Below, piece by piece: positions 1-9,879 of a stretch of 64,000 nt of DNA. Positions within the stretch are counted from its first letter, which is position 1; the number at the start of each line of letters is the position of its first letter. The DNA comes from Carpediemonas membranifera (lineage: Eukaryota; Fornicata). The DNA is taken from contig JAHDYR010000007.1 of the NCBI GenBank assembly GCA_019828565.1, positions 186,001 to 250,000 of the forward strand, given 5' to 3'. Under the pieces are notes generated by a model that saw nothing but the letters and a program-made list of their open reading frames with translations, was not told where the DNA came from and did no database searches. The translations under genes and the position numbers were made by a program.

Positions 1-157
1 GTCTCGCATACAGAGAGATCAAGCTGCTTTTGCTCAAGCTCCAGCATCCACACTGAGCAGGCTCTTCGCTGAAGTGACCAACAGTCAATCACACCTTTTC
101 AGCTCCCATGGCTACCACGACGGGCAGCTGGACATACACTTCAGATAAACGCTTTAT

Positions 158-889
158 TCAGTCTTCCTGGTGCTCGTAGTCGGGAATGTTGAGGCTGTTG
201 GGCATGATAGGCGGCGGGGGACGACTGACCGGAGCTGGAGTTGTCTGGGCGCGTCTCAGTAGTGCTCGGACTTCAGTTACACGCTCATAGGGGACTGGAA
301 CGAGGACATACGCATCCAAGTCGAAGTTGGGAGGCCGTCTAGGATGCTGAGGTGTCTCTGCAAGCTCTTGGCTCGCTTGTGGCCGCTCGTATTGAACGCC
401 AGCCGGTGGATCAAGGGCAGTGACTCCGTCAACTCCTGACGCCAGGGAGTGAGCCCAACCCATCAGCTGAGATTCGGTCAGGCCAGGATTGGCAGCACGA
501 AGGATCTCGCGGGCTTCATGCAAAGCCTCTCGGCCGACGAGTGCGTTTCGCGGTTGGTGGACAGGTTGAGATGAAGCTGTGGTCTTGTTGGGGTCAGCAG
601 TCCACACATATGCCTCAGGCTTGCTGCATCTGGTGAACTTGCTCCAGGCAGCCATAGTAATGTCTTCTAAGAAGACCTTATCATTGGGAAGCTTGTAACG
701 TACCTGAATTCTCTGCTTTGCAACGCTCTCTGCAATGTTATACCCCTTTTCGCTGACCAAGTTGCGAATATCACGCACGAAGGCTTCCATAGCTGTCCAC
801 TCTTGCTTCATCTGCACTATAAACGTGCAAAGTACCTTGTTACGAGACTTCTTCACCTTAATAGTAACATCCGTTCCCTCATCGTCCAT
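158..889 (-). CDS. Hypothetical protein, 243 aa, divergent partner of the gene at 1134
   Basis: The frame is open from an ATG at 889 to a stop at 158. I do not recognise the family. The N-terminal ~100 residues are mixed charged/hydrophobic and look folded. The middle (about residues 105-160) contains a helical stretch around GREALHEAREILRAANPGL. The C-terminal third is proline-rich (runs of PPPP near residue 228) and probably disordered. There is no transposase, RT or integrase motif. It is divergently transcribed from the coiled-coil protein gene at 1134 across an AT-rich spacer. The pair could be accessory genes of a DNA transposon or host genes; nothing visible decides which. Confidence 0.5.
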   Translation of the reverse strand: MDDEGTDVTIKVKKSRNKVLCTFIVQMKQEWTAMEAFVRDIRNLVSEKGYNIAESVAKQRIQVRYKLPNDKVFLEDITMAAWSKFTRCSKPEAYVWTADPNKTTASSQPVHQPRNALVGREALHEAREILRAANPGLTESQLMGWAHSLASGVDGVTALDPPAGVQYERPQASQELAETPQHPRRPPNFDLDAYVLVPVPYERVTEVRALLRRAQTTPAPVSRPPPPIMPNSLNIPDYEHQED

Positions 890-1133
890 CGCTCAATTCA
901 CCTGTTTTCAGCACTCAAAACACAGTGTTTGATTGCTTAATTCAGGACTCAAAATAAACAAGCTCGTGGTTGATTTAAGGTGAAAAAAGCAATAATTTAT
1001 GCTTATTTTTGATTAAACGCACGATATATCATGTTGAAAAAAGATGATATATGATAACTAGGACATGAATGTCATATAGATGAGATTGACATGCCCAAAA
1101 GTGCTCATTTTCCGACATAGACATTTGTTCAAC
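890..1133. promoter_or_regulatory. AT-rich divergent intergenic region, probable bidirectional promoter
   Basis: This spacer separates two divergent ORFs and is clearly more AT-rich than the surrounding sequence. It contains a 9-bp inverted repeat, ATATATCAT at 1024-1032 and ATGATATAT at 1044-1052, separated by 11 nt. Position between divergent starts suggests promoter function; that is inference, and no TATA or initiator can be assigned with confidence. Confidence 0.35.
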
Positions 1134-1778
1134 ATGAACACTAGAAACAAGTACGACGACGCATTCAAAGAAGTTCTATTCGAGCTTTTGCTTGAGAAAA
1201 AGCCTTTTTGTGCCAAATGGGGAACAGTTGGTGCCATATACGACGGTTTGTTCACTGATCTTCAACTGCGACTAGATAGAAACATGAAGCTTACTCGCGC
1301 GAAGATCGATCAGGTCATACGTCAATGTCGAGAACATCTGAAGTCCGAATATGCCGAGTTCCCAGCCATTGCTCCAGAGCAAGTCAAAGATCTAATACCG
1401 TGGCAAATGACGGCGACCAAGTACTTTGCGGAGGAAGAGGCGCACCAGCGAGAGCATGCCATCGTCGTCAAAGACAAGGCAGACAAGAAGCAGCCAGTGA
1501 AGGACGATAGCCGCCTGCTAGAGGTGTTCGACAAGGAAGACCTCAACACGTCTATGTCAGGGTCCCAAGGTCCTTCACCATCAACACAGCGAGCCAGAAA
1601 GGGCAAGCGCGACGATGTGGACGCCGTGATCGCAGCTCGGCTGGACATCGACCGGATCAAGGAGGAACGCAAGGCCCGCAAGCTCGAGCTTTATCATGAG
1701 CTAGAGCTCAAGCGCCTCGCAGCTGCGGAAGAGCAGCAGAAGCTGATGGCGCTCATCCTCGAGCGTTTAAGTAAGTAA
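1134..1778 (+). CDS. Hypothetical protein, 214 aa, with helical N-terminal domain and C-terminal coiled coil
   Basis: The start chosen is the ATG at 1134 (MNTRNKYDDAF), not the in-frame ATG at 1080, because the protein looks globular from this point. Residues ~5-90 are helix-rich with spaced aromatics (KWGTVGAIYDGL, KIDQVIRQC), weakly like the Myb/SANT-like adaptor domains found next to some transposases. Residues ~120-160 are a serine/charged linker. Residues ~165-214 (DIDRIKEERKARKLEL onward) form a strong heptad-like coiled coil, so the protein probably dimerises. A DNA-binding accessory role is a guess from form only. No catalytic motif is visible. Confidence 0.5.
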   Translation: MNTRNKYDDAFKEVLFELLLEKKPFCAKWGTVGAIYDGLFTDLQLRLDRNMKLTRAKIDQVIRQCREHLKSEYAEFPAIAPEQVKDLIPWQMTATKYFAEEEAHQREHAIVVKDKADKKQPVKDDSRLLEVFDKEDLNTSMSGSQGPSPSTQRARKGKRDDVDAVIAARLDIDRIKEERKARKLELYHELELKRLAAAEEQQKLMALILERLSK

Positions 1779-2049
1779 ACTGCGTGGTGCATGTTGCTTG
1801 GTGCTAGTTCGGAGAAGAAGAACGGAAGCGATTTTAAAAGGCCAATCAACTGATTATGGGGCCACAACAGTGCACTTTATGGCGAGAGTGATTGATGACA
1901 AGCATAGCAGCGCTAGCGTACAGTTACGGCTGGATTACAGAAGAAGAGTTGCTTCAACTATCAAAGAGGCAGGCGAATTTCGGACGAGAGCGAAGAACTA
2001 TGCATTGTGCGATAAGACTTCACTTCTACAGGATCGAGAGCCAGCCTTG

Positions 2050-2651
2050 TAGGGGAGAGCTCCCTTCTCGATGATAGCAGCATATTTCTCCGCTCTGCGG
2101 CGTGAGATCGTGAGGTTCTGCTGAGCTGCGTCCAATATCAGTCCAAGGAACTCTATCCTCTGCTGCGGAATGAGGACGGCTTTCTCGAAGTTGATGATCA
2201 TCCCAAGTTGTGCAAATGTCCTCAGTATCGGCTCTATGTTGGCTGCTAGGTGACATTTGTCTCCAATGATTAGTATGTCGTCCAAATAAACAACCACAAT
2301 CACCTTGTGTCTCTTCGCGATGATCTTCGCTGCTTGAATCATTATCGATTGGAAATAGAACGGACTTGCACACCATCCGAAGCCTAGGACGTTGTAGTGG
2401 AAGTAACCATCCCTCGTCGCAATCCCCAGAAGCGAAGAGTCCTTCTTGCATACTCCTACTTGGTTATAGCGTTGATCGACAGGCGCCGCTCGCTCTCGAA
2501 CCACCTTCTTGACCAGGTGATGCTGACTCCTTGCCTGTAGACGCTGGCCCCTGCTGCTTCGAATGAAGCGTCGGACTCGACCCTGACCGAAAAGGTCTGA
2601 GGCATGCAGACCGGGTGTGTCATGGGCGTCTCCAGGCGCTTGCTCCACCAA
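2050..2651 (-). pseudogene. Scrambled Ngaro-like fragment: RNase H piece followed by RT piece
   Basis: On the minus strand, 2651-2460 encodes (out of frame with the rest) a short RNase H-like piece resembling the region around the DASHEAAG motif of Ngaro C. From 2455 down, an RT fragment follows with GFGW-ASPF and the catalytic box YLDDILIIG. In every complete Ngaro element in this window RT precedes RNase H, so the order here is reversed. The piece is therefore a rearranged remnant built from two copies, or from one copy with an internal rearrangement. The RT sequence stops matching after about 2060. Confidence 0.7.
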
Positions 2652-3472
2652 GGACTGTCTCCGAAGATACGCCGACCCTAGCCGAGCTGGTCGGCGTGAT
2701 GTGGGAGGGGTTCTTCAACTTCGTGGACTCCGCTGAGCCCTTGCTCGATGCTCTCAACGGAGGCACGCTCTACAGCGCCGGACATGACCTTGCCTGTTCC
2801 GGACCGACCGCCATTGGTCACCTTTCCCGCGTGGCCGGTGTGCTGTATGCGCGGGCCCGTCGGCAGCATGCCGCCCGTAACGCCGACACCGAGATTGTCG
2901 GTGCCTTTCTGAAGGCCTATCTCGAGTCCCGACGTGGGCTGCGTTGTCCGGATGGTTGGAGTGTTGAGCGCCAACTCAGACCGGACCTTTGGTTTGCCGT
3001 CCTGGCGGGCGGTAATCCCGATCTGTTCCGATTGGCCTTTGGCACCCTATGTCACGGCCTGGCTTGGGCTGACGTCGCCCGTGTCACCAATGCCTGGATG
3101 CGTGCTGTTGAATCAGCTTGGGACGCTCACCCAACCTTGCCCGTGGACGAACGCCTCGCCACCGCTCTGGGCGAAGCCAACAACGGCGTAGTTGTCTTCC
3201 CAAGCTCGCTCGAACTCAACCCGGGATACGAAGTCTCTCTGCAGACTCTTCTGCGGCAGACGGTCTCCAACCCGGGTGAACGTTATCTCGTCTCGCGTGT
3301 TGTCGGACGGTTCACCGACGGTACTAACCGTCTCCTGGTCGAATACGTCGACTATGAGGACGCGCCGACCATTGTAACCCTCACGCCCGCACTTGTCGAG
3401 ACGCAGAAAGTTGTTCGGCATTTTGTTGCCGCAACGCATATTCATGTGCCCTCTACCGCTCTGGCAGCCTAA
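2615..3472 (+). CDS. 5'-truncated convergent ORF behind gypsy pol (285 aa open)
   Basis: This frame runs towards the gypsy pol fragment at 3502-4225 and its stop lies 29 bp from the pol stop. The same arrangement recurs at 9852/9880 with a 27-bp gap. The first ~20 residues are read from the neighbouring Ngaro remnant, so the true 5' part is missing and homologous sequence starts near 2680. The product shows weak colinear resemblance to the 438-aa protein at 9880-11196; for example AVLAGGNPDLFRLAF here matches VVMAGQHPALFFVVM there, each followed by a helix with a WxR/WTC pattern. I do not recognise the family. It is probably an accessory antisense ORF of this gypsy lineage. Confidence 0.55.
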   Translation: MCHGRLQALAPPRTVSEDTPTLAELVGVMWEGFFNFVDSAEPLLDALNGGTLYSAGHDLACSGPTAIGHLSRVAGVLYARARRQHAARNADTEIVGAFLKAYLESRRGLRCPDGWSVERQLRPDLWFAVLAGGNPDLFRLAFGTLCHGLAWADVARVTNAWMRAVESAWDAHPTLPVDERLATALGEANNGVVVFPSSLELNPGYEVSLQTLLRQTVSNPGERYLVSRVVGRFTDGTNRLLVEYVDYEDAPTIVTLTPALVETQKVVRHFVAATHIHVPSTALAA

Positions 3473-3501
3473 TAAATAACAACTGGATGGACTAGGGGCC
3501 T

Positions 3502-4225
3502 TTACCGCTTGGCCTTCAAGTACACATCCAACGCCTCGCACTGGCGCACATTCTCGTACGGTTCCCACGTGTCTTCCGACGGTTCATAGCCTGCCCAACG
3601 CACGAGATATTGTCTGTCTGAGACCTTGCGTTCGTCAGACGCCCCGATGATGGCCTCGACGACGTATTCCGACTCTGTTGTTGCGGCCAATGTTTGAGCC
3701 ATCGACTGAGATAGCTCGCCTTCGAATGCTCGCACTCGTTCGGACACGACTTGGAACTCGTGCTTCGTGTTCACGTCTTGCACAACGTAGGCTATCGTCA
3801 GTCGGTCGCGAACGACAGGTCGAATCAAACGCATCGGCCCGCGCCAGCCAGCTGCTAGTTTCGAAGGTGCCTTGGACGGGTACTTGACGAGTACATACTC
3901 CGATGTGATCTGCGTCTGCTCACCGACTCTCGCCCTAGCGTCGTCCGTCATCGTCTTGATCCTCGCTTCCGCCAGCTGCCGGGCTATCCGTGCGGCCTCC
4001 AAGTTACTCTCAGGCTGCGAAACCTCGTCTGCCGATATGGCGTCTGTGACGTATAGTTGTCCTGGCACTCTGAAGTCGGACCCGAAGATGATCTCTGCCG
4101 GGGATAGGCGTGTTGGGGCATGGGGAGCGGCATTGACGATGAACTGAGCCACAGGTAAGCAATCCGGCCAGGATTCCGTCTGTAGTTGGTACTTCCTCGC
4201 TTTCAGGATGCGTAGAACGAAAGGC
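3502..4225 (-). pseudogene. pol: Gypsy pol 3' fragment: integrase C-terminal part and chromodomain
   Basis: The minus-strand frame encodes the end of a Ty3/gypsy integrase (LPVAQFIVNAAPHAPTRLSP, AEIIFGSD) and continues into a C-terminal chromodomain (EYVVEAIIGAS, RWAGYEPSEDTWEPYENV). It is the same family as the element at 7350-9852; the matching parts are RILKARKYQL here and RILRSRQYEL there. Sequence above about 4225 no longer matches and switches to a tyrosine-recombinase fragment on the other strand, so protease, RT, RNase H and the integrase core are lost. Confidence 0.85.
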
Positions 4226-4254
4226 TTGCGGCAGATTGGCTGGAAGGTGCCCAA

Positions 4255-4863
4255 CGTCAAGCCAGCGTCGAACAGGGAAAGCATGGCCAATAGCCAGGGA
4301 GACCCTGACACAGGCCGCGGTGCAAGCAGGCAAGAGCGCCACACCAGCATTGACTCAAGCAATAGCTTTCAGGCTGGTCGGGTTCGCGACAATATCTCGG
4401 TCGGGGGAGATACGGGGGCTCTCAACATCAGACGTCGAACGACACGGCAGGGACATCACCATCACCATACGACGCTCCAAGACATCGGATGAACCCATGC
4501 TAAAGCTGGTCCCTAACGTCCCCGGAGACGACAACCCGGCAGACTGGCTTGCGAGACATATGGAAAACCTCCCAGATGAAGGACCCCTGTGGCGCTCATT
4601 CGAGGCCAGAGACGCGCTGATCAAGGACAACAGGTCCTCCCTGATGAACAGAGACCACCCCTGGAGAAGATGGGAGATGTCCATGGACCTAGAGGAGGTG
4701 CTGCGCGCGTCGGGCCACTCATTCCGGAGAGGAGGCGCAGTCCACATGATGAAGATGTGTAGCCCCAGCAGTGATCCAAGCAATCGGGGGCTGGAAACAG
4801 CTCGACTCGATGCAGACCTACGTCAGTGAAGCCGTGCGCCTCTCCACGAGCGCTTGGGTGTAG
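4255..4863 (+). pseudogene. Ngaro-like tyrosine recombinase fragment with frameshift
   Basis: The frame carries RRTGKAWPIARETL, PALTQAIAFRLVGFATISRSGEI (first catalytic Arg), then HSFRRGGAV (the HxxR box). The expected tyrosine segment QTYVSEAVRLST is found just downstream but in another frame, so a frameshift near 4755 breaks the gene; the product would end at the TAG at 4861. The N-terminal SAM-like part is missing. It is inserted back to back with the gypsy fragment at 3502-4225. Confidence 0.8.
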
Positions 4864-5668
4864 AAGGACGAGAAAGACGGATAATACATAGAATATGATT
4901 GAATAAGGCCCCAATAGACTGTACAATAGGCCATGTAAGAGTTAAAGATACGATAGAGAGCAGAAGAGAAGGCGGGAGAAAGGAGAAACCGCGGCAGATT
5001 GTCACAAATGGTTAATAAGATCGATATAACGAAGACTATCGAAGAATTGGCCGGAGAGAGTGAGAAAATGCCGGCGAATGGAAATGGCCAAAACCGCGCA
5101 CAAAGAATGACTATCAGGCTGTGAAAATTTGTGCCTGAGAGATGGGCATCAATAGCATGCTTGGAGGCACAGGAGACCATAGAAATAATTTCTGAAGAGA
5201 AAATTTTTATTATATGATGGCGGGATACATCAATTGGAGACTTCGACCGTAGTCGACTGCAAGTCGCGAGAGAAACAGATTCAGTCTCACCTGTCTCGAG
5301 CTACCAGATTCGAATCGTGGTTCGGTGCCATCTCTATAGCTTATTCCTTTGCCCTTCGTCCGAACTGACTTGCTCGGAGTTGATCTCGATCCTCTTCGCG
5401 GAATCGAAACAGTAAATCGAACCGTATCCGGCGCAGGACCCCTACGTCCAATTGAAGGCGTGCCCCGCCAGTCTGACATGCAGACATTGGGTATGTCAAA
5501 TGTGATATAAACCCATGGGGAGTCCCGGTCGCCAACAACATAAAACTCTCTCAAAATTTATCGCGACCACACTTGGTCCACGCGATAGGGCCCGGTCGAG
5601 GGCGAGGTAGCCTCCCCAGACCACCTGCCCCGACCGATGGGCCCCTTTGCTGCTCTCTTGCAGTCTTA
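4864..5668. other. Noncoding stretch between recombinase remnants
   Basis: About 800 bp, AT-rich from 4870 to 5220. The short ORFs on both strands resemble no family I know. It may hold the 3' repeat (B1-A2-B2) region of the minus-strand Ngaro element that starts at 5669, but I could not find the matching repeat copies by eye. Confidence 0.3.
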
Positions 5669-6469
5669 TTATTCGAACTTGATCTCGTCTGGCAGCCCCT
5701 GTGCCATGAGCGGTGTGAAGCACTTGGCTGACGTCGCGAGGTCAAGTCTCATCGTGTCGTCAATATACCGGAGCATCGAATTGATGTCGGCCCATGTACC
5801 CTTGGCTGCGACTACGTGAGGGGAAACGCCAGCCAGGACTAGGTCGGCGGCTGAGCCGCGCCTAAGCCCGTGAGCCCGGATGCTGACTCTGTGGAAGACG
5901 CCAGCCATGTAGTCTCCAAGTAGGTCGAAGGAGATGGGCGTGGATGAGAGCGAGCCATCGACACGCGGCGCACGCCAGATAGATTCGTTCAGATCAGATT
6001 GAGGGAGGTTCTGAATGTGACGGGCCAGCCACAGCGCAGGGGAAAGCGGGTGACCCCGCACGTCCGGTACGAGCTTGAGCACGTTAGACCTCCCAGTCTT
6101 GGTCGCCTGAATACGGATCGTTATACCGCGAGCGCCCGCGGGCTTCACGTCTCCTCCTGTCAACCCGAAGATCTCGCCAGGTCTTGAGGCCGTCGAGTAG
6201 GCCACTAGTGAGAAGGCGAAGGCTTGCACCCACGTCTTCGGAAGGGGGCCGGAGACGGCTGCCTCTGACAGTGCCTTGTGGAAGAGTGGCAGTCTTATGG
6301 GTGGGGCCTGACCGATCGGCTTGCCGGCTGCGCCCTTGGCGGCCTCCTTAATGGCCGGACGGAAGTGTTCAGGGAGCTGGATGCCCAAGATGTCGGGCCC
6401 ATGAGTGATGATGAGCTGGGCCTTCCGCATGATCGTGGTTTCGCTGCAGGAGGCTCTCTGCTGCCGCAC
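5669..6469 (-). CDS. Tyrosine recombinase of Ngaro-like element B
   Basis: The open frame covers the catalytic half of a phage-integrase-type tyrosine recombinase, which would insert the circular cDNA intermediate. Visible motifs are AFAFSLVAYSTASRPGEI (catalytic Arg I), ATKTGRSNVLKLVP, HGLRRGSAADL (HxxR), GTWADINSM and the tyrosine RYIDDTM. All catalytic positions seem present. The 5' end overlaps the RNase H gene in another frame, as in the other Ngaro elements here, so the true start is unclear. The parent element is truncated, so it is probably not mobile on its own. Confidence 0.78.
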   Translation of the reverse strand: MRQQRASCSETTIMRKAQLIITHGPDILGIQLPEHFRPAIKEAAKGAAGKPIGQAPPIRLPLFHKALSEAAVSGPLPKTWVQAFAFSLVAYSTASRPGEIFGLTGGDVKPAGARGITIRIQATKTGRSNVLKLVPDVRGHPLSPALWLARHIQNLPQSDLNESIWRAPRVDGSLSSTPISFDLLGDYMAGVFHRVSIRAHGLRRGSAADLVLAGVSPHVVAAKGTWADINSMLRYIDDTMRLDLATSAKCFTPLMAQGLPDEIKFE

Positions 6470-7345
6470 CCAGGTAGCTACCTGCTCTACCGTGGGTGTT
6501 GTTGAGGTAAGGTGACCGTGGGTCTCGACCGTCGAGAGGCTCTGATATACGGGCGAGCTTTGCTAGCACTCGCGGGAGCATGGCCCAGGGAGGCGCCATG
6601 AAGACCCTGAGGCCCGACCAGTTTGACTGGAGGCCTTGGTCTGAGAACGAGTTGGACTTCTCCGTGAAGCCTGGGAGAAGGAGGTCTTTGGTCGGATGAC
6701 CCGTGACATCGACCTGTACGGGGCCCCAGGCGTCCATGATCCAGGACAGTATGCCCCTTGGGGTCCTCCAGTGCAGGCGCTCGAAGCGAGACAGGGCATC
6801 TGCTGTGACATTGAGGTGCCCTTGTGCTTGGACCGCCCTGACGGAGATAGACTTGCTTGCTAGGACTGGCCACAGCTGCTGCACTCGGGCTATGACGGAC
6901 TGAGGTGCTCTCGTGGACCCCTGCCTGTTGATCCAGCTGACAGCGGCCGACGAGTCCGAGAAGATCGTGGCCTCGCGCCCGGACGCCGCCTCGTCCTGAG
7001 TTAGCATCTCTAGGGCCTCGCATGCTGCTAGAAACTCCACCTCTGTGATGTGCTTGGAGGAAGACGCGTGGATTTGTCTGGCGAAGGCTTTGTCTGGCTG
7101 TCCGGGCCTCCTGATCACGGCTCCTATGGAGCTCTGGGCGGCGTCGGAAGCTACCGTGATGTCCATGGCTTCTCTCAGACCCCAAAGAGACGCTAGGTCG
7201 TCGAATGATCTGGTAGGCGACTCGCGGGAGATATGGTGGGCCCACTCGCTCAGGGCCGCGAGGGTCTGGGCTTCTAGGCCTTGCTTGTGTGTCTGGAGAG
7301 AGCGTAGCCATGCACGGCCGTCCGGCCATGCGATGCTGAAGGAAG
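6369..7345 (-). pseudogene. RT C-terminus and RNase H of Ngaro-like element B
   Basis: RNase H-type residues are readable: ASDAAQSSIGAVI, then an acidic helix (ACEALEML), FSDSSAAVSWIN, and the final HLNVTADALSR. The connecting domain with WGPVQVDVTGHP, typical of the other Ngaro pol genes here, follows. Sequence upstream of 7166 continues the RT C-terminus in another frame, so there is at least one frameshift. The RT active site is absent because of the junction near 7345. Confidence 0.75.
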
Positions 7346-7349
7346 ATCG

Positions 7350-9852
7350 CGTGGTCGCGTCGCGATCTAACTACATCCCTCACCAGAAGCAAGGCGTTTT
7401 CGACGAGCACATCCGCGAGCTTCTGGAAAAGCGCTATATTGAAGCCAGTTTCTCACCATACTCGTCACCTGCACTGCTTGTGCCCAAGGGCAAGGATAAG
7501 ACGCGAATGGTCGTGGACTTCCGGAAGATTAATGATCTCACGGAACCATTTGACTACCCTATCCCTGAGATCAACACGTGCCTGACTCGTCTGGCAGGCG
7601 CGAAGGTGTTTGCGACCCTAGACCTTTCAAAAGGGTATCACCAAGTCGAGATGACGCCGTCCTCACGTCACTAGACCGCTTTCAGCACCCCACGTGGCAA
7701 GTTCCATTACACTGGCATGCCCTTTGGGCTTAAGAATGCCGGGGCGCACTTCCAGTATGCCATGGAGCGGGGTTTCCATGATCTCCTAGGTTCGGCATGC
7801 ATTATCTACATAGACGATATCATCATTTTTGGTAGAACCGAACACGAGTATCTCATCAACCTGAGGAAGGTATTGAAGCGAGCAGACGAGCTTCGCCTTC
7901 TTTTGAACCGCGATAAGTCTCACTTTGGACTGGCGGAAGTCGAGTTCCTGGGCTGGGTGGTCTCCGGCTCAGGGTTTCGCATCTCACCTGATAGGATTCG
8001 GGACGTCGAAATGCTACGCCTGCCTAAGACGAGAAAGGCGGCGCAAGCTCTGATGGGCTTTCTCAATTTTATGCGGGACTTTGTCCCAGGCTTCTCTCGT
8101 GTTGTCCGCCCACTGTCTCAGGCGGCATGCGGGAAAGACAGCCCAGACGGCCCTGCGCAGTCTGTAGCTCTGGCAGAGGTCAAAGACCTCCTGTGCAAGG
8201 CACCCGCACTAGAACATTTTGATGTGGAGAAGTCTCATGTCGTCATGACCGACGCGTCGGACGCCGGATTCGGAGGCGTCCTTCTTCAGGATGGCCGACC
8301 AGTATGCTACATGTCACACGCCTTTACAGATGTCCAGACTCGTTGGAGTACGATCGAACAGGAGGCATTCGCAATTGTCTCGGCACTTCAACGGTGGCGC
8401 CGATTCCTGGTGTGGAAACCATTCACGCTACTCACGGACCACCGGAACCTGACCTACATGTCGCGTTCATCGAACTCCAAGGTACAGAGGTGGTACGAGT
8501 CGATCGCTGATCTTCCTTTTACGATCAAGCATGTAGCCGGGGTCGACAATGGCGCGGCTGATGGCCTGAGCCGGGTATTTGCGGCGTCGTCCGACCCGAG
8601 AGCAGTCGCATCTGACAGGGATATCCTCGACGCTCACCTCCATGGTCAGGCCCACTTGCCGTTATATACAACAATCGAGTGGCTTCGGTCCCGTGGAGTC
8701 CGAGCTCCGGTTGACCGCGTTGCGAAGGTGATCGAACGGTGCCCAATTTGTCAGTTGACAGCAAAGCCACAAGAGACAACTCGCCCGTTCTTGCACACAG
8801 CAAGTGTCCGACCGTTTGAGAAGATCGCCATGGACACGATCGGCCCACTTCCAGAGTCCGGCGGGTTCAAGTTCATCCTCGTTATTATCGAAATGGCGTC
8901 AAGGTGGACAGAGCTCGTCCCGATACAGTCCACCCGCGCCGATGAAGCGGTGCGCGCTTTTACGGATCGATGGTTGCTGCGTTACGGCGCACCGCGGGTC
9001 CTGCAAACGGACGGCGGAAAGCAATTCACGAATAAGTTGTTCAAAGAGCTAGCCGTCAGGGTGGGGTTCACGACCCATGTGACAACACCCTATCATCCCC
9101 AGTCAAATGGGATTGTGGAAAGGGCGAATAGTCGGGTTGAGAGGATCTTGAGATCGCGCCAGTACGAGCTCAAGACTGAACACTGGCCCGAGTCCCTCCC
9201 TGTTGCGCAATACATCGTCAATTCGACACCACATTCGGCCACTCGCCTGACACCAGCCGAGATCATATTCGGCAGTGACCTGCGGGTGCCGGCCGATATC
9301 TCCGTGGTTGACTGCCTCGATGAGAAGGCGGTGAGTCAGCCGTCCGACAACGTCGCGGCTGCAACAACTGCTAGGGAGCTGGCCGAGAGGAGGATACAGG
9401 CCATGCACGCGGATGCGCTGAGCAAGGTAACCCCTTCAACTCCTATATCTTCGGAGTACGTCTTGGTGAAGTACCCCAATGGAGCGCAGTCGAAGCTAGC
9501 GGCCGGTTGGCGCGGCCCGATGGAACTAGTACGACCGATCTGCCGAGAGGGCCTGGCCGTGGGCTATATCGTCAAGGACGTCAATACGTTTGCGGAATTC
9601 CAGGTCGCATCGGAGCGAGTTCGCCCATTCTTGGGGGAGTTATCTAGGCAGCGGGCCCAGGAGTTGGCTGCTATTACTGTCGCGGAATACGTGGTAGAGT
9701 CTATATACGAGTCGACCCACGAGAGACGGGTCAGGGATCGTCAGTTCCGCGTTCGGTGGCAAGGTTATGAACCGTCGGAAGACACGTGGGAACCGTACGA
9801 GAATGTTAAGGGTTGTGAGGCATTGGATATATTCCTGGGAAGGGCCAAGTAA
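7350..9852 (+). pseudogene. pol: Ty3/gypsy pol (RT-RNase H-integrase-chromodomain), 5'-truncated with nonsense codon
   Basis: The domains in order are RT (VVDFRKIND, LDLSKGYHQVEM, MPFGLKNAGAHFQ, active site YIDDIIIFG), RNase H (TDASDAGFGGVL, TDHRNLTYM), the integrase zinc-binding segment (H-H then CPIC), an integrase core with Asp in MDTIGPLP, Asp in LQTDGGKQF and Glu in GIVERAN, and a C-terminal chromodomain (YVVESIYES, RWQGYEPSEDTWEPYENV). Gag and protease are missing upstream. A TAG at 7672-7674 interrupts RT just after QVEMTPSSRH. The stop at 9852 lies 27 bp from the stop of a convergent ORF. This is a dead element; the chromodomain class usually inserts in heterochromatin. Confidence 0.92.
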
Positions 9853-9879
9853 ATGGCGCCCAGAGGTAGTCACAATCAT

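Larger units (their letters stand above)
5669..7345 (-). mobile_element. Ngaro-like element B, 5'-truncated
   Basis: The minus-strand remnant retains the end of RT, RNase H and a complete-looking tyrosine recombinase, in the order expected for DIRS/Ngaro elements. Its gag and most of RT are missing. The break lies near 7345, where plus-strand gypsy pol begins, so the gypsy-side rearrangement removed its 5' half. Confidence 0.75.

Noticed and set aside
5260-5345. Possible minus-strand tRNA (a TTCGAATC motif resembling a B box)
   Set aside because: No acceptor, D or anticodon stem could be paired around it, and the B box match is imperfect.
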